From NCBI GenBank assembly GCA_012032965.1, contig JAAUPT010000133.1, positions 1 to 5,784 on the forward strand: a DNA stretch of 5,784 bases, in the 5' to 3' direction. Source of the stretch: Nitrospira sp. GTDB lineage: Bacteria; Nitrospirota; Nitrospiria; Nitrospirales; Nitrospiraceae. This document shows positions 1-5,784 of this stretch, one piece after another (the first letter of the stretch is position 1; every line of letters starts with the position of its first letter). Both the position numbers and the translations under genes were made by a program. Below the pieces are notes generated by a model, which made no database searches, was not told the DNA's origin, and saw nothing but the letters and a program-made list of their open reading frames with translations.

Positions 1-498
1 ACACATGACACAGTCCATGAACATCTCAGAGACACTCTTGAAATCGCCGAAGACCGCCTTCCACACCCCTTCGCGGACATCGATCTTCTGCGGACAGGCT
101 TCGGTACAGGCGTTACAGTTCCGACACAGCGGGGCTTCGGGATACAGATTGAAGAGGTCTTGCTTGGGATCTTGGAGTTTCTGAATTTCGTAGGTCGCCT
201 TGCGCGCGGGGAACGGCGGCATCATCGTGAAGGACATCCCATCTTGCACCGCCATTTGGCAGGCAAGACAGGTACGGACCTTGGGATCGTCTTTCGTACG
301 ATAGTACGTGGCACAGGCGCCGCAGAAGCCGCCAAGACAGCCGACGCCACGTACGACGTCCATCCCCGCATACCACATAGCTTTAACGACCGTGATCCCT
401 TCCGGCACATCTACTTTCTTGCCGGCGATCTCGATCGTGACCATCCGAGGCTTCATCACCTCAGGCTGATCGATCACATTGGTATCATCTTGCGTCAT
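1..498 (-). CDS. Iron-sulfur protein with 2Fe-2S and 4Fe-4S domains, FrdB/SdhB- or HdrC-like (3' end outside window)
   Basis: The frame is open from ATG at 498-496 to the window edge, giving the first 166 residues. An N-terminal ferredoxin-like domain (about residues 19-95) has C54-x4-C59-x2-C62 followed by C77 and C80. This is the plant-type 2Fe-2S layout of succinate dehydrogenase/fumarate reductase B subunits; C80 sits in LACQ, like the fourth ligand in FrdB. A 4Fe-4S motif follows: C125, C128, C131, C135-Pro. The visible part ends in a further CxxC (C163, C166), which looks like the start of a second 4Fe-4S cluster rather than the 3Fe-4S site of classical FrdB. No signal peptide or membrane segment is visible, so it is probably cytoplasmic. 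By inference it is an electron-transfer subunit of a fumarate reductase-like or heterodisulfide reductase-like complex serving the reductive TCA cycle. The start is supported by GAAGGA four bases upstream. Presence of a gene is near certain; its exact partner and substrate are not. Confidence 0.85.
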   Translation of the reverse strand, partial: MTQDDTNVIDQPEVMKPRMVTIEIAGKKVDVPEGITVVKAMWYAGMDVVRGVGCLGGFCGACATYYRTKDDPKVRTCLACQMAVQDGMSFTMMPPFPARKATYEIQKLQDPKQDLFNLYPEAPLCRNCNACTEACPQKIDVREGVWKAVFGDFKSVSEMFMDCVMC

Positions 499-502
499 GG
501 AT

Positions 503-508
503 TCCTTC
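503..508 (-). promoter_or_regulatory. Ribosome binding site of the Fe-S protein gene
   Basis: On the minus strand GAAGGA lies four bases before the ATG at 498-496. It supports this start over internal ATG codons such as Met15 and Met19, and it lies just downstream of the intergenic hairpin, leaving it outside the stem. Confidence 0.65.
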
Positions 509-517
509 GTAACACAG

Positions 518-549
518 GAGGCGTAAGGGGCGATAGCCCCTCACGCCTC
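518..549 (-). promoter_or_regulatory. Intergenic stem-loop between icd and the Fe-S protein gene
   Basis: On the minus-strand RNA the arms GAGGCGUGAGGGGC (549-536) and GCCCCUUACGCCUC (531-518) pair over 14 bp around the tetraloop UAUC. The single non-Watson-Crick position is G-U in the minus-strand transcript but A-C on the plus strand, which fits a role in the minus-strand RNA. It starts 14 nt after the icd stop codon and ends 19 nt before the next start codon. The bases after it (CTGTGTTACG) are not U-rich, so a standard intrinsic terminator is unlikely. An mRNA-stabilising 3' end, a processing site or a partial attenuator setting the expression ratio of icd to the downstream gene are all possible. 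The pairing is seen directly; the role is inferred. Confidence 0.7.
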
Positions 550-563
550 ACGGTCAGTCGAAA

Positions 564-5065
<4,502 letters not shown>

Positions 5066-5229
5066 TTCGCTCTCCTTCGAACAGGCTAGGGATATGATGT
5101 CGGGAGCGAGAGAGTTGGTCCCCCTTGCCGCGCACCCTTCACCGATAGCCTCTGTTAGAGCGGCGCATCCCACCACTTATCCAAGCGCAGGAGCTCCCGC
5201 AGTTATCTTAATAGTGACACTTCGCAGAC
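5066..5229 (-). other. aclA-acn intergenic spacer without a recognisable gene
   Basis: This 164-nt stretch between the aclA stop codon and the acn start is the longest non-coding gap in the window. It contains a short GC palindrome (GGAGCTCC, near 5190-5205) without a loop or T tract, and the acn Shine-Dalgarno at its end. I see no convincing sigma-70 promoter boxes, terminator, tRNA or conserved small ORF. Its length would allow an internal promoter for acn-icd. Confidence 0.5.
5072..5078 (-). promoter_or_regulatory. Ribosome binding site of acn
   Basis: GAAGGAG on the minus strand ends six bases before the ATG at 5065-5063. It decides this start over the in-frame extension to GTG at 5176, which has no such site and gives a 37-residue N-terminal addition with no resemblance to aconitases. 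Confidence 0.75.
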
Positions 5230-5784
5230 CTATTTTAACGGCGGAACTTCCCGCCGCTTCGGCGCTGCATAGTTCACTAAATAATCAAAGAGTCGAATCA
5301 AGCGGCTGTCTTGCCGTTTTTGATCGACCCAGTGGCCGATTAATCCGATGGTGCGAGATAGGATAAAGAAACCATTCAAACTATCGACCGGGAACCCGAG
5401 GTCAACCAGAACAGCCGCCATCGTCCCATCGACATTCAGAATGAGATTATCTTTCTTGGCCGCCGTCACCTGCTCAACTTGCAGGGCAAAATCGAGGCAG
5501 GGCGTCTTGATATTCAAACTCTTGACATATCCGACGAGCTCCTTCACCCGCTTGTCCGGATTGCGCAAGCTCTTGACGCGGTGCCCAATGCCTGGCACAG
5601 GCCCCACATTCTTCTTCATGTAGCTCAAGAACTCATCCACATTCATCTTGTTGTCGACGGCATACTTAAACCAGCGTCCCGCATCCGTGACGGCTCCACC
5701 GAAACGCGGTCCAATCATGATCAAGCCGGCGGCAACGCTTGCGACAGTCCAATGCCGGCACAGGCCGCAAGGATCGTCGCATAA
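5230..5784 (-). CDS. aclA: ATP-citrate lyase large subunit, citryl-CoA lyase (citrate synthase-like) C-terminal region; 5' partial, one apparent frameshift
   Basis: ATP-citrate lyase cleaves citrate with ATP and CoA into acetyl-CoA and oxaloacetate, the hallmark step of the reductive TCA cycle. Only about the last 180 residues are in the window, ending at TAG 5232-5230. They align in order with the C-terminal citryl-CoA lyase module of human ACLY: TILAACAGIGLSQAL, GLIMIGPRFGGAV, GIGHRVKSLRNPD, NLILNVDG, LNGFFILSRTIGLIGHWVDQKR. The His of GIGHRVKS (codon 5583-5581) and the Asp of NVDG (codon 5430-5428) correspond to catalytic H900 and D1026 of ACLY. One base appears to be missing near 5733, because the upstream segment is in a different frame from the rest. 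A stand-alone citryl-CoA lyase (Ccl, as in Hydrogenobacter) is homologous to this same region and cannot be excluded until the 5' end is seen. The subunit name follows the Chlorobium convention. Confidence 0.88.
   Translation of the reverse strand, partial: LCDDPCGLCRHWTVASVAAGLIMIGPRFGGAVTDAGRWFKYAVDNKMNVDEFLSYMKKNVGPVPGIGHRVKSLRNPDKRVKELVGYVKSLNIKTPCLDFALQVEQVTAAKKDNLILNVDGTMAAVLVDLGFPVDSLNGFFILSRTIGLIGHWVDQKRQDSRLIRLFDYLVNYAAPKRREVPPLK
5731..5735 (-). other. Apparent one-base deletion within aclA
   Basis: From 5783 the frame reads YATILAACAGIGLSQAL and then hits TGA at 5723-5721. The following segment GLIMIGPRFGG lies in another frame. Adding one G after the TTG codon at 5735-5733 gives ALAAGLIMIG, with the same spacing as human ACLY (SSLTSGLLTIG). 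The simplest reading is one lost base. Confidence 0.8.

Noticed and set aside
518..549. Intrinsic transcription terminator after icd
   Set aside because: The stem is strong, but no U-rich run follows it on the minus strand, and the next gene starts only 19 nt later.
5066..5176. N-terminal extension of aconitase from GTG at 5176
   Set aside because: It has no ribosome binding site and no aconitase-like sequence, whereas the ATG at 5065 follows GAAGGAG at good spacing.
5190..5205. GGAGCTCC palindrome as operator or terminator
   Set aside because: It is short, leaves no room for a loop and has no T tract; a chance occurrence is likely.
5066..5229. Internal sigma-70 promoter before acn
   Set aside because: Only weak matches such as TTGGAT, 17 bases and GCTCTA are visible, too poor to call.

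Overview
All supportable genes lie on the minus strand, so transcription runs from high to low coordinates. The window is a carbon-metabolism cluster: the C-terminal part of an ATP-citrate lyase large subunit (5784-5230, 5' end outside the window), a mitochondrial-type aconitase (5065-2822), a monomeric NADP-dependent isocitrate dehydrogenase (2792-564), and the first 166 codons of a multi-cluster iron-sulfur protein (498-1, continuing outside the window). ATP-citrate lyase beside aconitase and isocitrate dehydrogenase points to the reductive TCA cycle of CO2 fixation. The gene set, the moderately high GC content and the monomeric Idh best fit an autotrophic Nitrospirota bacterium such as Nitrospira. 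That assignment rests on family knowledge and resemblance, not on a search.

Layout in transcription order: aclA ends with TAG at 5232-5230. A 164-nt spacer (5229-5066) holds no recognisable gene and ends in a good Shine-Dalgarno. acn follows, then a 29-nt gap containing the icd ribosome binding site. After icd comes a 65-nt gap holding a strong 14-bp stem-loop (549-518) and then the ribosome binding site of the Fe-S protein gene. No convincing intrinsic terminator is visible, so one polycistronic message is plausible. In the reductive direction, isocitrate dehydrogenase carboxylates 2-oxoglutarate to isocitrate, aconitase turns isocitrate into citrate, and ATP-citrate lyase splits citrate into acetyl-CoA and oxaloacetate. 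The Fe-S protein probably carries electrons for a fumarate reductase-like or related redox complex, but its partner lies outside the window.

The main oddity is three apparent single-base indels within about 1.2 kb: one missing base in aclA near 5733, one missing base in acn near 4799, and one extra base in acn in a C7 tract at 4571-4577. Protein similarity continues smoothly across each break, and the two in acn cancel each other. I read them as probable sequencing or assembly errors rather than gene decay. I found no mobile element, CRISPR array, RNA gene or clearly undescribed system. The most unusual items are the domain make-up of the Fe-S protein and the hairpin just upstream of it.
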